A stretch of DNA of 64,000 nucleotides from Pacificimonas sp036351775 (GTDB lineage Bacteria; Pseudomonadota; Alphaproteobacteria; Sphingomonadales; Sphingomonadaceae): NCBI GenBank assembly GCA_036351775.1, contig JAZBPX010000034.1, forward strand, positions 1 through 64,000, written 5' to 3'. Below, piece by piece: positions 7,587 through 15,185 of the stretch. The notes under the pieces are model-generated. The model was not told the origin of the DNA. It saw only the letters and a list, made by a program, of their open reading frames with translations, and did not search any database. Within the stretch, counting starts at the first letter, position 1. The number at the start of each line of letters is the position of its first letter. The translations under genes were made by a program, and so were the position numbers.

Positions 7587-9380
7587 ATGGTCCCGCATGT
7601 CTTCCGCGTCGAACGCTCGCTTTCCGGCAAGGCCTGGGTGTGGCGGGGCGGGGAGGCCTCTGACGGTCTCACCCGCGATGAGATGATCCGCCGCCTGTTC
7701 CTGACGCGCGGCGCACGGCCGGAGGAGATCGACACGCTGATGGCGCCGACCATCCGCGACCTCCTCCCCGACCCCTCCATCTTCCAGGACATGGACCGCG
7801 CCGCCGCGCGCACCGCCGACGCCATTCAGCGCGGCGAGCGCATCGTCATCTTCGGCGATTATGATGTCGACGGCGCAACCAGCTCTGCCGTCCTGATCCG
7901 CGCCCTATCCCTCTTCGGGGCCAGCGCAGGCCACTACATCCCCGACCGGCTTCTCGAAGGCTACGGCCCCTCCGGCGATGCGCTGGTCCGCCTCAAGCAG
8001 GACGGCGCCGACCTCGTCATCTGCGTCGACTGCGGCACGCAGGCGTTCGAGGCGCTGGGCATGGCTGAGGACGCCGGCCTCGAGACCATCGTCGTCGATC
8101 ATCACAAGGCGGGCACCGAACTGCCGCCGACCGCCGCGCTCGTGAACCCCAACCGCCTCGATGAAAGCGGGGAGGGACAGCGCTTCGGCCACCTCGCCGC
8201 CGTCGGCATGGCCTTCCTCCTCGCCGTCGCCATTCGCCGCGAGCTAGCGAGCCGGAACCACTTCACCGGCAGCCCGCCGAACCTCATGGGCCTTCTCGAC
8301 CTCGTCGCGCTCGGCACCGTTGCCGATGTCGTGCCGCTCACCGGCCTCAACCGCGCCTTCGTCACGCAGGGCCTGAAGGTCATGGGCAGGCGCGGCAATG
8401 CCGGGCTTTGTGCGCTCGCCGACGTCGCCCGTCTGGAGCGCGCGCCCCAGTCCTCCGACCTCGGCTTCCTGCTCGGCCCGCGCATCAATGCAGGCGGGCG
8501 TGTGGGCAAAGCCGACCTCGGCGTGCGGCTGCTCTCCGGCGCGCATGACGGCGACTGCGCCGCCATCGCCGATGAGCTGAACCGCCTGAACGAGGAGCGC
8601 CGCGCCATCGAGGCCGAAGTCACCGACAGCGCCCTCGCCGCCGCCGAAAGGGCAGGCAACATGCCCGTCGCCGTCGTATCCGGCGAAGGCTGGCACCCCG
8701 GCGTCATCGGCATCGCCGCCAGCCGCCTGAAGGATCGCCTTGGCCGCCCCGCCATCGTCATCGGCACGGACGGCGGCATCGGCAAGGGCTCCGGGCGCTC
8801 CGTCAGCGGCGTCGATCTCGGCGCGGCGGTGCTCGCGGCTAAGGATGCGGGGCTTCTCTCCGCCGGCGGCGGCCACGCGATGGCAGCGGGGCTGACCGTC
8901 GCGGAAGACAACATCCCCGCCCTCACCGCATTCCTTTGCGAGCGCTTGGAACAGCAGGTCGCGCGCGCCGAAGCGGAGCGCAGCCTCGCCGTCGATCTCG
9001 GCCTTTCTGCAGGCGGCGTCACGCCCGGCCTCGCCGAACTGCTCGAAACCGCCGGTCCTTACGGCGCAGGCTGGCCCGGCCCCCGCGTGGCGGTTGGCTC
9101 GGTCGCGGTCGTTGACTGCGGCGTTGTCGGCAATGGTCATGTCCGCGCCGTACTTCTCGGCGCGGACGGCAAGCGCCTGAAGGGCATCGCCTTCCGCGCC
9201 GAGGATACGCCCCTCGGCGCAGCGCTCCTCTCTGCCCATGGCCGCCGCCTCAACCTCGTCGGCCGCGTGAAGCGCGACGACTGGCAGCAAGTCCCCCGCG
9301 CCGAACTCCATATCGAGGACGCCGCCTGGGCCGACCGCGGCGTTCAGGCCGCGACTGCCGAACACCCCCGCGCCGCCTAG
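7587..9380 (+). CDS. recJ: Single-stranded-DNA-specific 5'-3' exonuclease RecJ
   Basis: RecJ degrades single-stranded DNA 5' to 3' in recombination and mismatch repair. The 597-residue protein has the DHH phosphoesterase motif I (FGDYDVDGATSS, residues 89-100), the DHH triad at 171-173, GTVADVVPL, and the DHHA1 domain motif GGGHAMAAG in the C-terminal half. Length is as expected. It is the third member of the usual alphaproteobacterial hom-glpX-recJ neighbourhood. Confidence 0.96.
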   Translation: MVPHVFRVERSLSGKAWVWRGGEASDGLTRDEMIRRLFLTRGARPEEIDTLMAPTIRDLLPDPSIFQDMDRAAARTADAIQRGERIVIFGDYDVDGATSSAVLIRALSLFGASAGHYIPDRLLEGYGPSGDALVRLKQDGADLVICVDCGTQAFEALGMAEDAGLETIVVDHHKAGTELPPTAALVNPNRLDESGEGQRFGHLAAVGMAFLLAVAIRRELASRNHFTGSPPNLMGLLDLVALGTVADVVPLTGLNRAFVTQGLKVMGRRGNAGLCALADVARLERAPQSSDLGFLLGPRINAGGRVGKADLGVRLLSGAHDGDCAAIADELNRLNEERRAIEAEVTDSALAAAERAGNMPVAVVSGEGWHPGVIGIAASRLKDRLGRPAIVIGTDGGIGKGSGRSVSGVDLGAAVLAAKDAGLLSAGGGHAMAAGLTVAEDNIPALTAFLCERLEQQVARAEAERSLAVDLGLSAGGVTPGLAELLETAGPYGAGWPGPRVAVGSVAVVDCGVVGNGHVRAVLLGADGKRLKGIAFRAEDTPLGAALLSAHGRRLNLVGRVKRDDWQQVPRAELHIEDAAWADRGVQAATAEHPRAA

Positions 9381-9419
9381 ACCTACCCCCCGCAAACGAG
9401 GCCTTTAAGAGCGCCGAAA

Positions 9420-9545
9420 GTGACGGTGCGGATTTCGTTTGCTGGTGAGGCGCAAGAAGGGAGCGATGGCAAACCATCGTGCCCGACGCGGCAACGCCGT
9501 CCAGCGAGCGAAAGGCGCGGCGTCACCTTACCGTTGACCGGAGGG
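9420..9545. other. Possible structured non-coding element upstream of tRNA-Glu
   Basis: The gap between recJ and tRNA-Glu holds a sequence rich in short inverted pairs, notably CGATGG-caaa-CCATCG at about 9462-9477. A TTGACC hexamer sits near 9534, but no convincing -10 box was found. An open frame here has no ribosome-binding site and no protein-like features. I can only say it looks structured rather than coding. Confidence 0.25.
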
Positions 9546-9614
9546 GGAGTCGTCGCTACGTCCCCCACTCGCCCGCCCGGCCCCGCCTTTCGCGGTAACA
9601 GGCGCGGCCCGGTT

Positions 9615-9690
9615 GGCCCCTTCGTCTAGTGGTCTAGGACGCCGCCCTTTCACGGCGGAAACACGGGTTCGAGTCCCGTAGGGGTCACCA
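9615..9690 (+). tRNA. tRNA-Glu (anticodon TTC)
   Basis: The 76-base cloverleaf is complete. The acceptor stem GGCCCCT pairs with AGGGGTC, with one G-T pair. The anticodon stem CCGCC/GGCGG carries the loop CTTTCAC with anticodon TTC. The T arm is ACGGGTTCGAGTCCCGT, and CCA is encoded at the end. No integrase or duplicated 3' end was seen nearby, so it does not appear to be an occupied attachment site. Confidence 0.96.
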
Positions 9691-9840
9691 TTTTCAAGGT
9701 TCGGAGAAGCGGCCGCAGCGCTCTACGCTGCACACCCGCTTTTCGTTGGGTCGCGGCAATTGGCCCTTGCCCCGTAACCGTCATCCCCGCGAACGCGAGG
9801 ATTCAGCGCGATAACAGCGGCACCGCCCAGAACCCAACAC

Positions 9841-9932
9841 CGTCATCCCGGCGCAGGCCGGGATCCATCTCCTTGAAAGCGCTACCTAGCCGAACCGACA
9901 GGAGGTGGATCCCGGCCTACCCCGGGATGACG
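9841..9932. repeat. 92-base palindromic element, copy 1
   Basis: The element begins cgtcatcccggcg and ends with the matching inverted arm ccgggatgacg, around a non-palindromic core (ccttgaaagcg...). A copy of the same 92-base length lies at 10949-11040, differing at about seven positions. A single half-element occurs at about 9779-9806. It lies downstream of tRNA-Glu and of the fatty acid hydroxylase gene. Confidence 0.85.
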
Positions 9933-9976
9933 AGGCGGAAAGCACGCGCGCTCCAAGGCAGCGAAGGCTGCGAGCC

Positions 9977-10876
9977 CTACGCCGTCTGCGATACCCGGTA
10001 TTTCGGGCAGTCCGACCGGCACATGCCGTCATGAGACCATTCCGGCGGCCGCCATAGATACGCCAGCTTGTCCCGCCAGCGATCCGCCTCGTCCATCCGC
10101 TCTTTCAGCTGCTTCAGCCCGGCGAACTGCGCCGTCAGCGGATTATAGTCATGCACCGGCTTCACGAGGCCGGGGTTCGGCTCCTCGCCCAGATACGCCG
10201 TGCTGCCGAACATCCGGTCGAACAGCAACGTGACCTGTCCGTAATTCCTGTCGATATACTGCGGCTGGTTGGCGTGGTGGATCTTGTGCATCTTCGGCGT
10301 CATCAGCACTCGGTCCAGCCAACCGAGCGGCGGGACGTAGCTGGCGTGGTTCCAGATGCCGAACAGGTTGGTGAAGACGCTGACGGCGATGAACAGCACC
10401 GGATCGATGCCGACAAACGCCGCCAGCACCGCGAACAGCGCCTTCAGTCGCCCGTCGAGGAAGAACCCCCGCGCCGCCGTCGAATGATTGAACTCGTTCG
10501 AGGAATGGTGGATCGCATGGAACGCCCAAAGCAGGCCGACGCGGTGGGCAAGGCGGTGATCCCAATAATAGGCGAACTCATGCAGGATGAACGCCGCCGG
10601 AATCGCGAGGAGCAGCGGGATCGTCTCGAACAGCCGGAAATTTTCGTAGACAAGCACATACAGCGCCAGCGGGATCAAGATGCCCATGACGATGCCAAGG
10701 ACGCTCGACATCAGGTTGAGCCCGATGGAGTTCAGTGCGTCCCTGTTGTCGTAGTCGGGATTGCCGCGAATCGCCCACAGACGCTCCAGAATCACACTGC
10801 CAAAATAGGCCCCGGCCAGAATCCATATGGCGACCGGTCCGCCAATCCATTCAATCGCGCTTTGAAGGCTTTCCAT
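9977..10876 (-). CDS. Sterol desaturase / fatty acid hydroxylase superfamily membrane protein
   Basis: This 299-residue membrane di-iron enzyme has several hydrophobic helices and the histidine clusters of the family: HEFAYYWDHRLAH, HAIHHSSNEFNHS and KMHKIHH. These would hold a di-iron centre at the cytoplasmic membrane face for hydroxylation or desaturation of a lipid. The substrate cannot be told. It stands alone between two copies of a 92-base palindromic element. A paralogue is at 31655-32578. Confidence 0.9.
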   Translation of the reverse strand: MESLQSAIEWIGGPVAIWILAGAYFGSVILERLWAIRGNPDYDNRDALNSIGLNLMSSVLGIVMGILIPLALYVLVYENFRLFETIPLLLAIPAAFILHEFAYYWDHRLAHRVGLLWAFHAIHHSSNEFNHSTAARGFFLDGRLKALFAVLAAFVGIDPVLFIAVSVFTNLFGIWNHASYVPPLGWLDRVLMTPKMHKIHHANQPQYIDRNYGQVTLLFDRMFGSTAYLGEEPNPGLVKPVHDYNPLTAQFAGLKQLKERMDEADRWRDKLAYLWRPPEWSHDGMCRSDCPKYRVSQTA

Positions 10877-10948
10877 GGCGGGAAGATATCACAAGCCCGC
10901 ATCGACGCAATGCGGCAGGCCGGTTCCGGGTATCGCCGCCCTCATTCC

Positions 10949-11040
10949 CGTCATCCCGGCGAAGGCCGGGATCCATCTCCTTGAAAGCGATACCAAGCCG
11001 AACCAACACGAGGTGGATCCCGGCCTGCGCCGGGATGACG
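10949..11040. repeat. 92-base palindromic element, copy 2
   Basis: The inverted arms cgtcatcccggcgaaggcc and ggcctgcgccgggatgacg enclose the same core as the copy at 9841-9932 in the same orientation. The two copies flank the fatty acid hydroxylase gene. Confidence 0.85.
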
Positions 11041-11082
11041 AGTGTGCATGCGAACAGAAAAACCCGGCCAAGTCCTAATTTC

Positions 11083-11174
11083 CGCTCATGCTGAGGCTGT
11101 CGAAGCATCACAGACCGGCACAGACCCGGCAGACCGCCCCGCACGCTCACCCTTCGACCAACTCAGGGTGAGCG
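11083..11174. repeat. Imperfect palindromic element (ctcaccctgagttggtcgaag type)
   Basis: The arms gctcatgctgaggctgtcg and its diverged inverse near 11145-11174 (ccttcgaccaactcaggg) enclose about 45 bases. With the preceding 92-base element it fills the 368-base gap between the hydroxylase gene and the CsgG-like gene. I see no gene in that gap. Confidence 0.6.
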
Positions 11175-11244
11175 GTTAGCGCTAACCGCGCCGCGCCTCC
11201 GGTTGGACCGCACCGCTCGCTTCTCGCTCGCCCCAACCCCCGCG

Positions 11245-12120
11245 CTACTGCAGGCTCTCTACCGAAACCCAGCCCGTCGTGCCGTAATTGTCGCTGACTT
11301 CGACGAACAGGCCTTCTCGGTTGCCCGTCGGCGTCAGCTCGGTCCCGGCGCGCAGGCTGCGCAGCGCCTCTGCATCGGCGGAGGCGGCCGCCATCATGCT
11401 GCAATCGACCGCAACGGTGTAGATTTCCGCTGCCGGGCCAGTCGCCGCTCGGGGCTGCACCGGCGGCATCGCCGCAGCCTGCGCGACCAGGCTGTTATAG
11501 GCCAGCAGGAAGGCCGAGGAGATCATGCGGCCATCCTCCGACCGGGTATAGCCGCCCGTCGACTCGTTCATGCCGCGCCACTCGTCGGCCTTCATGACCT
11601 TCATCACGCTCTTCGACCGTTCGGCGGACGCCTGCGCGACGGTCATGCCGTTCGCCGGGCTAATCAGGCGCAGCGAGGCCGTAATCGTTTTCTTCTTGCC
11701 GCCAAGTCCGCCGAGCATGCCCAGCACGGCACCGGCTCCTGGAACGCTCGACACGGCGGACAGTGCACCGGAATGCGCCAGCGCGGTCGTTGCGGCACTG
11801 GAGGCGGTGCTCATCGCCTGGTCGATTTCTTCCTTCGATCCCGCTTCGGCGGTCATCAGGTAGGTTGCGGCCGCCCCCGAAGCCGTGTTCACGAGGTCGA
11901 AGCATCCGGACTGCCCGATCAGCTCTGCTATCAGCTGGCGCGGACTGTTCAGCTTATACTCGTTCCAGCCCTGGTTGGAGCCTTCGGTAATTGCCACGCT
12001 GCCATAGGATGTTTCGCATTTCACAAGGCTTGCGCCCTCGTCCTGCGCGGCGGCGGGTGCCGCGGCCAGCGGTGCCATCGCGGCCGCGCTCGCGGCCATT
12101 GCCAGTACAGATGCTTTCAT
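11245..12120 (-). CDS. Exported CsgG-like protein with C-terminal SH3-like domain
   Basis: The 291-residue product has a signal peptide (MKASVLAMAAS..., cleavage likely after APAAA near residue 25). The central part resembles the CsgG/curli-assembly fold: an isolated cysteine near the mature N terminus, SPRQLIAELIGQSGCFDLV, and ITASLRLISPANGMTVA. The last 65 residues (about 225-291) look like a bacterial SH3 domain ending in GTTGWVSVESL. I start at the ATG at 12120, which follows GAGGGAG and gives a clean signal. It is divergent from the caspase-like gene across a 148-base gap. A role in export or envelope binding is inferred; the CsgG resemblance is by eye only. Confidence 0.6.
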   Translation of the reverse strand: MKASVLAMAASAAAMAPLAAAPAAAQDEGASLVKCETSYGSVAITEGSNQGWNEYKLNSPRQLIAELIGQSGCFDLVNTASGAAATYLMTAEAGSKEEIDQAMSTASSAATTALAHSGALSAVSSVPGAGAVLGMLGGLGGKKKTITASLRLISPANGMTVAQASAERSKSVMKVMKADEWRGMNESTGGYTRSEDGRMISSAFLLAYNSLVAQAAAMPPVQPRAATGPAAEIYTVAVDCSMMAAASADAEALRSLRAGTELTPTGNREGLFVEVSDNYGTTGWVSVESLQ

Positions 12121-12268
12121 CGTCCCCACTCCCTCTTCAGTCCAAATATCGATTCGTTCTGGTAACGACATGATGCTACGCAAATTGCCGATCCTTCAAA
12201 ACTTACGAAGCCTGAATAGCGCGGGCGGTGGTCTTTTCGCCTGTTCACTCAGACTTTAGATCGGTGCC

Positions 12269-13597
12269 ATGTCGTCCTGCGAAATACGCTTCGGAACAGT
12301 GCTAAAGGCCGGCCCGGTTGCCGCCTGGTTCGCGCTTGCCGCGCCTGTTGTTGCGGCGGACCGCGCGCTCATCGTGACCGCCGGGACGTTCGAAGCGGCC
12401 GAACTCGCGCCCTATGCCCTTGCGGGCGCGGAGGCGGACGGGGCTTCCATGACACGCGCCTGGCAGGACTTCGCAGCACCAAATGCGGCTCTCGAGCATC
12501 TTTCTGGCTCGGACGCACGCCGGGACTCGGTCCTGTCAGCGCTGGAGTCGCTCGCGGACGAGAGCCGCTCGGGCGACCGCATACTGATCTACCTGTCCGC
12601 GCACGGCGTCAGGGTGCCGGATACGCGGCCCCTCGATGAGGCGGACGGCTTCGATGAGGCGCTGCTTCTCGCAGATGCCCGCGCCTGGGATGTGGAGGCG
12701 GAGGTCTTGCCAGGAGCGCTCCTCGATGACGAACTGGAGACGGCTATCGAACGCATGCGCTCCGCAGGCGCCGATGTGTTTCTCGTTATCGACAGCTGCG
12801 TCAGCGGCGGCGCCATGCGAAGCGGGGCGGCCGAGGCGGAGCAGCTCCGTACGCTCGATCCGGACATCTTGTCGATCCCGCAGCCGGTGTCCCGCGCCCT
12901 CCGCCGCGCGGAACGGGAGTGGATCCCCGCCGCGCGGCGCGTCGGCGCAGGACGACTTGTTACCTTCGCCGCCAGTGCAGCGGACCGCCCGGCCTTTGGC
13001 AGCGCGGCAGGCGGCCTCTTCACCCGGTCCCTCGCTGCTGCCTTCGCCGAGCACCCGCGCACTTTTGCCGAGCTTGGCCGCTATCAGCGCCGTCACGCTG
13101 GAACGGCCGCCCCGATGAGCCTTCTCGCCGGCCGCGTTGCATCGCCGTTTTTCTTCGGCGGCATTGCAGAGCCCCCCGACAGGCTCGCCGCCACACTCGC
13201 GCCCGCAGACCTCACGCTGACCGCGCACAGGGCGGCGCAGCCCGACTGCCGAACCGCCAGCCCCGGCGCACCGCAACCCGTGGAGACCGCGGGCCGCGTG
13301 CATCTGGACCAGTGCGACCTGTTCATGCTGGCGGTCGATGCCGAAGCGCCAGCCCGCCTCGATGCCTGGTATGTCGACAGCGCCGACGAGCAGGTTCTGC
13401 TCTCGCCGCTCGAGGGGTTTCTTATCGGCACCGGACGCCCCGCGCGCCTGTCCTTCACTTTCGTCAGCGCGGACCCCGAAACCGGCGATCCGCTCCCCAG
13501 CGGCACGGACCGCCTGGTCCTGTTCAGGCGTGCGGTCGGCGGCGATCAACCGCTGGGCGCTGAAGTCCTCCGCTTTCCCGTCAATCCAGCCGACTGA
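12269..13597 (+). CDS. Exported caspase-like (peptidase C14) protein
   Basis: The 442-residue protein has an N-terminal hydrophobic segment (residues 17-30) consistent with export, then a caspase fold. The beta-strand RALIVTAG, the catalytic His112 in ILIYLSAHGVR and the catalytic Cys177 in FLVIDSCVSGG form the clan CD dyad. The C-terminal 120 residues (LFMLAVDAEAPARLDAWYV...) resemble DUF4384, a common partner of bacterial caspases. A GTG at 12299 is an alternative start giving a shorter signal. Its stop codon abuts the stop of the convergent lipoprotein gene with no spacer. Substrates are unknown; activation by proteolytic signalling is an inference. Confidence 0.8.
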   Translation: MSSCEIRFGTVLKAGPVAAWFALAAPVVAADRALIVTAGTFEAAELAPYALAGAEADGASMTRAWQDFAAPNAALEHLSGSDARRDSVLSALESLADESRSGDRILIYLSAHGVRVPDTRPLDEADGFDEALLLADARAWDVEAEVLPGALLDDELETAIERMRSAGADVFLVIDSCVSGGAMRSGAAEAEQLRTLDPDILSIPQPVSRALRRAEREWIPAARRVGAGRLVTFAASAADRPAFGSAAGGLFTRSLAAAFAEHPRTFAELGRYQRRHAGTAAPMSLLAGRVASPFFFGGIAEPPDRLAATLAPADLTLTAHRAAQPDCRTASPGAPQPVETAGRVHLDQCDLFMLAVDAEAPARLDAWYVDSADEQVLLSPLEGFLIGTGRPARLSFTFVSADPETGDPLPSGTDRLVLFRRAVGGDQPLGAEVLRFPVNPAD

Positions 13598-14281
13598 TTA
13601 GTTCGACAGCAGCATGACTTCGCTGGACAAGGGCCCGGCGTTGCGCAGGCTGACATCATGCTCGGCCTGCGCCGCCCGCCAGGAACAGACGCGGTGCGTG
13701 GTCCGCGCCGCCAGCGTGCAGACAGACGCTGCCCCCGCGCGAACCGAAAGGGCTAGCCGCGCATCGCCGTCGCCAATGGCCGCGACGCTCGAGTCGCGGC
13801 CGGGCTCGGCCTGCAGGCCCAGCGACAGCGTCTCGCCCATATCCAGCCGCTGTACATAGCGCAGCGGCCCGTTCCCAAGGCCCGTCGCCACGATCCCGCG
13901 CGGCGCCAGCGCCATCAGCGCCTCGGCCCGCTCCGCGACCGCCGGATCGGCATCCGCAATCAGGACGGCTTCGTTCGCCCATGCCCTGACCAGTGGGTCC
14001 GCGCCGCCGACCGGAGCGAGCCCTCCGCCCTCCAGGCTCGCTGCCCGCGTGCCGCTGTTCAGCATCAGGCGCGCGGCGGTCAGCAGTGCGTCCGCATCGC
14101 CGTCCTCCCGGGCGAGGGACGCCAGCCGGAAGGCAAGCTCCGCCCGGTCCGCCGGCGAACTGGCAGCCCCTTCGGGTGCGCTCTCGGATACCGCCTCAGT
14201 CGTCGTCCGCGACGTCTCGAACGGAACGGCGACGGCACAGGCAGACAACAGGAACAGGGCGGGCGCAGCGGTCAGTTTCAT
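13598..14281 (-). CDS. Lipoprotein of unknown function
   Basis: The 227-residue product starts MKLTAAPALFLLSAC, a good lipobox with lipidation expected at Cys15. The mature part is alanine-rich. It has a helical, TPR-like middle (ELAFRLASLAREDGDADAL) and a beta-rich C-terminal end with two cysteines (SVCTLAARTTHRVC). I did not recognise a family. The start at 14281 was chosen because it places the lipobox at the N terminus. It is convergent with the caspase gene and divergent from the response regulator. Confidence 0.65.
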   Translation of the reverse strand: MKLTAAPALFLLSACAVAVPFETSRTTTEAVSESAPEGAASSPADRAELAFRLASLAREDGDADALLTAARLMLNSGTRAASLEGGGLAPVGGADPLVRAWANEAVLIADADPAVAERAEALMALAPRGIVATGLGNGPLRYVQRLDMGETLSLGLQAEPGRDSSVAAIGDGDARLALSVRAGAASVCTLAARTTHRVCSWRAAQAEHDVSLRNAGPLSSEVMLLSN

Positions 14282-14326
14282 GACATTCAGCCTACGCGCT
14301 GGATCTTGATGCGAAAAGCCGCCCCG

Positions 14327-14351
14327 CCCTGAAGTATCCTGAACTTCAGGG
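14327..14351. promoter_or_regulatory. Perfect 9-base inverted repeat, candidate operator
   Basis: CCCTGAAGT and ACTTCAGGG are separated by seven bases in the divergent gap between the lipoprotein gene and the response-regulator gene. The symmetry and place fit a binding site for a dimeric regulator, possibly the adjacent OmpR-type protein. There is no T-tract, so a terminator is unlikely. Confidence 0.45.
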
Positions 14352-14399
14352 TTCGCCCGCTGTTCAAACGGCAAAAGACGCGGCACTGATTACGGTGCC

Positions 14400-15185
14400 A
14401 TGACGAAACTGAACCCGGAACTCGACGACCGCCTGCGTGGCCTTTTCCTCGAAAAGGCCGCGTTGGTGCTTGAGGACGAGCCCGAAATTGCCGGTCATCT
14501 CGCCTCGACGCTCAGCCGCTACGGCTTTGCCGACGTGACTGTTACGACCAGCGGCGACGATGCGGTACGCGAAGCCGCGGAGCGCGCGTTCGACGTGCTG
14601 ATCCTCGACCGGCAGGTTCCCGGCACTAGCGGCCTTGCCGCCCTCGAGCAGATCCGCGCGGACGGGGCCTCGGCGCGCGCGCCCGCCCTGTTCCTGACTG
14701 CGCTCGGTACGGAGCGGCAGAAAATCGAGGGTCTCGCCGTCGGCGGCGATGATTATGTCGTGAAACCGGTCAGCGACGTCGAACTCCTCGCCCGCGTGGC
14801 CGCGCTTCTCCGCCGCGGCGGCTGGAGCGAACCGCAGGAGGAGGCGGCGGCGGACGTCGAGAACGGCCCGCTTCGCATCGGCATGGCGACCATGACCGCC
14901 ACGTGGAACGGCGCCGCCATCGACCTGACGCCGCGCGAACATGCCATCCTCGCGGCGCTTGCACAGAACACGGGCCTGCCAGTAACCCGGTCGATGCTCT
15001 GGAGCCGCTGCTGGTCGGACTATAATTTCATGCCGTCAAACGCGACGAACACCATCGACGTCCACGTCTCCCGCCTTCGCAAGAAGCTGGATGCGGTGAT
15101 CGGCGAGATCCCGGACGCTTACCGGCCCCTGATCGTCGCGGTGCGCAGCCGGGGCCTCATGCTGCGGGACCTCGGCGGACTTTGA
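14400..15185 (+). CDS. OmpR-family DNA-binding response regulator
   Basis: The 261-residue protein has a receiver domain (about 20-135) with the acidic pair Glu25/Asp26, phospho-acceptor Asp70 in LILDRQVPGTSG, Thr100 and Lys122. A winged-helix DNA-binding domain follows (about 155-258; LTPREHAILAALA, NTIDVHVSRLRKKLD). Its stop overlaps the TTG start of the kinase gene by four bases, so the two form a coupled pair. Position inside the caspase-Slam-CHAT island suggests it regulates that island; this is inference. Confidence 0.93.
   Translation: MTKLNPELDDRLRGLFLEKAALVLEDEPEIAGHLASTLSRYGFADVTVTTSGDDAVREAAERAFDVLILDRQVPGTSGLAALEQIRADGASARAPALFLTALGTERQKIEGLAVGGDDYVVKPVSDVELLARVAALLRRGGWSEPQEEAAADVENGPLRIGMATMTATWNGAAIDLTPREHAILAALAQNTGLPVTRSMLWSRCWSDYNFMPSNATNTIDVHVSRLRKKLDAVIGEIPDAYRPLIVAVRSRGLMLRDLGGL

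Noticed and set aside
9420..9629. Small open frame upstream of tRNA-Glu
   Set aside because: No ribosome-binding site, runs into the tRNA and has no protein-like pattern; better explained as structured non-coding sequence.
9615..9690. tRNA-Glu as an integration site
   Set aside because: No integrase, no duplicated tRNA 3' end and no atypical island start were seen downstream.
12154..12168. Short inverted repeat TCGTT-N5-AACGA between the CsgG-like and caspase genes
   Set aside because: Five-base arms are expected by chance in this composition, and the sequence does not match the 9-base repeat at 14327.
14340..14364. EcfG-like promoter before the response regulator (GAAC-N16-TGTT)
   Set aside because: Both boxes deviate from consensus and GAAC overlaps the inverted repeat arm; too weak to call.
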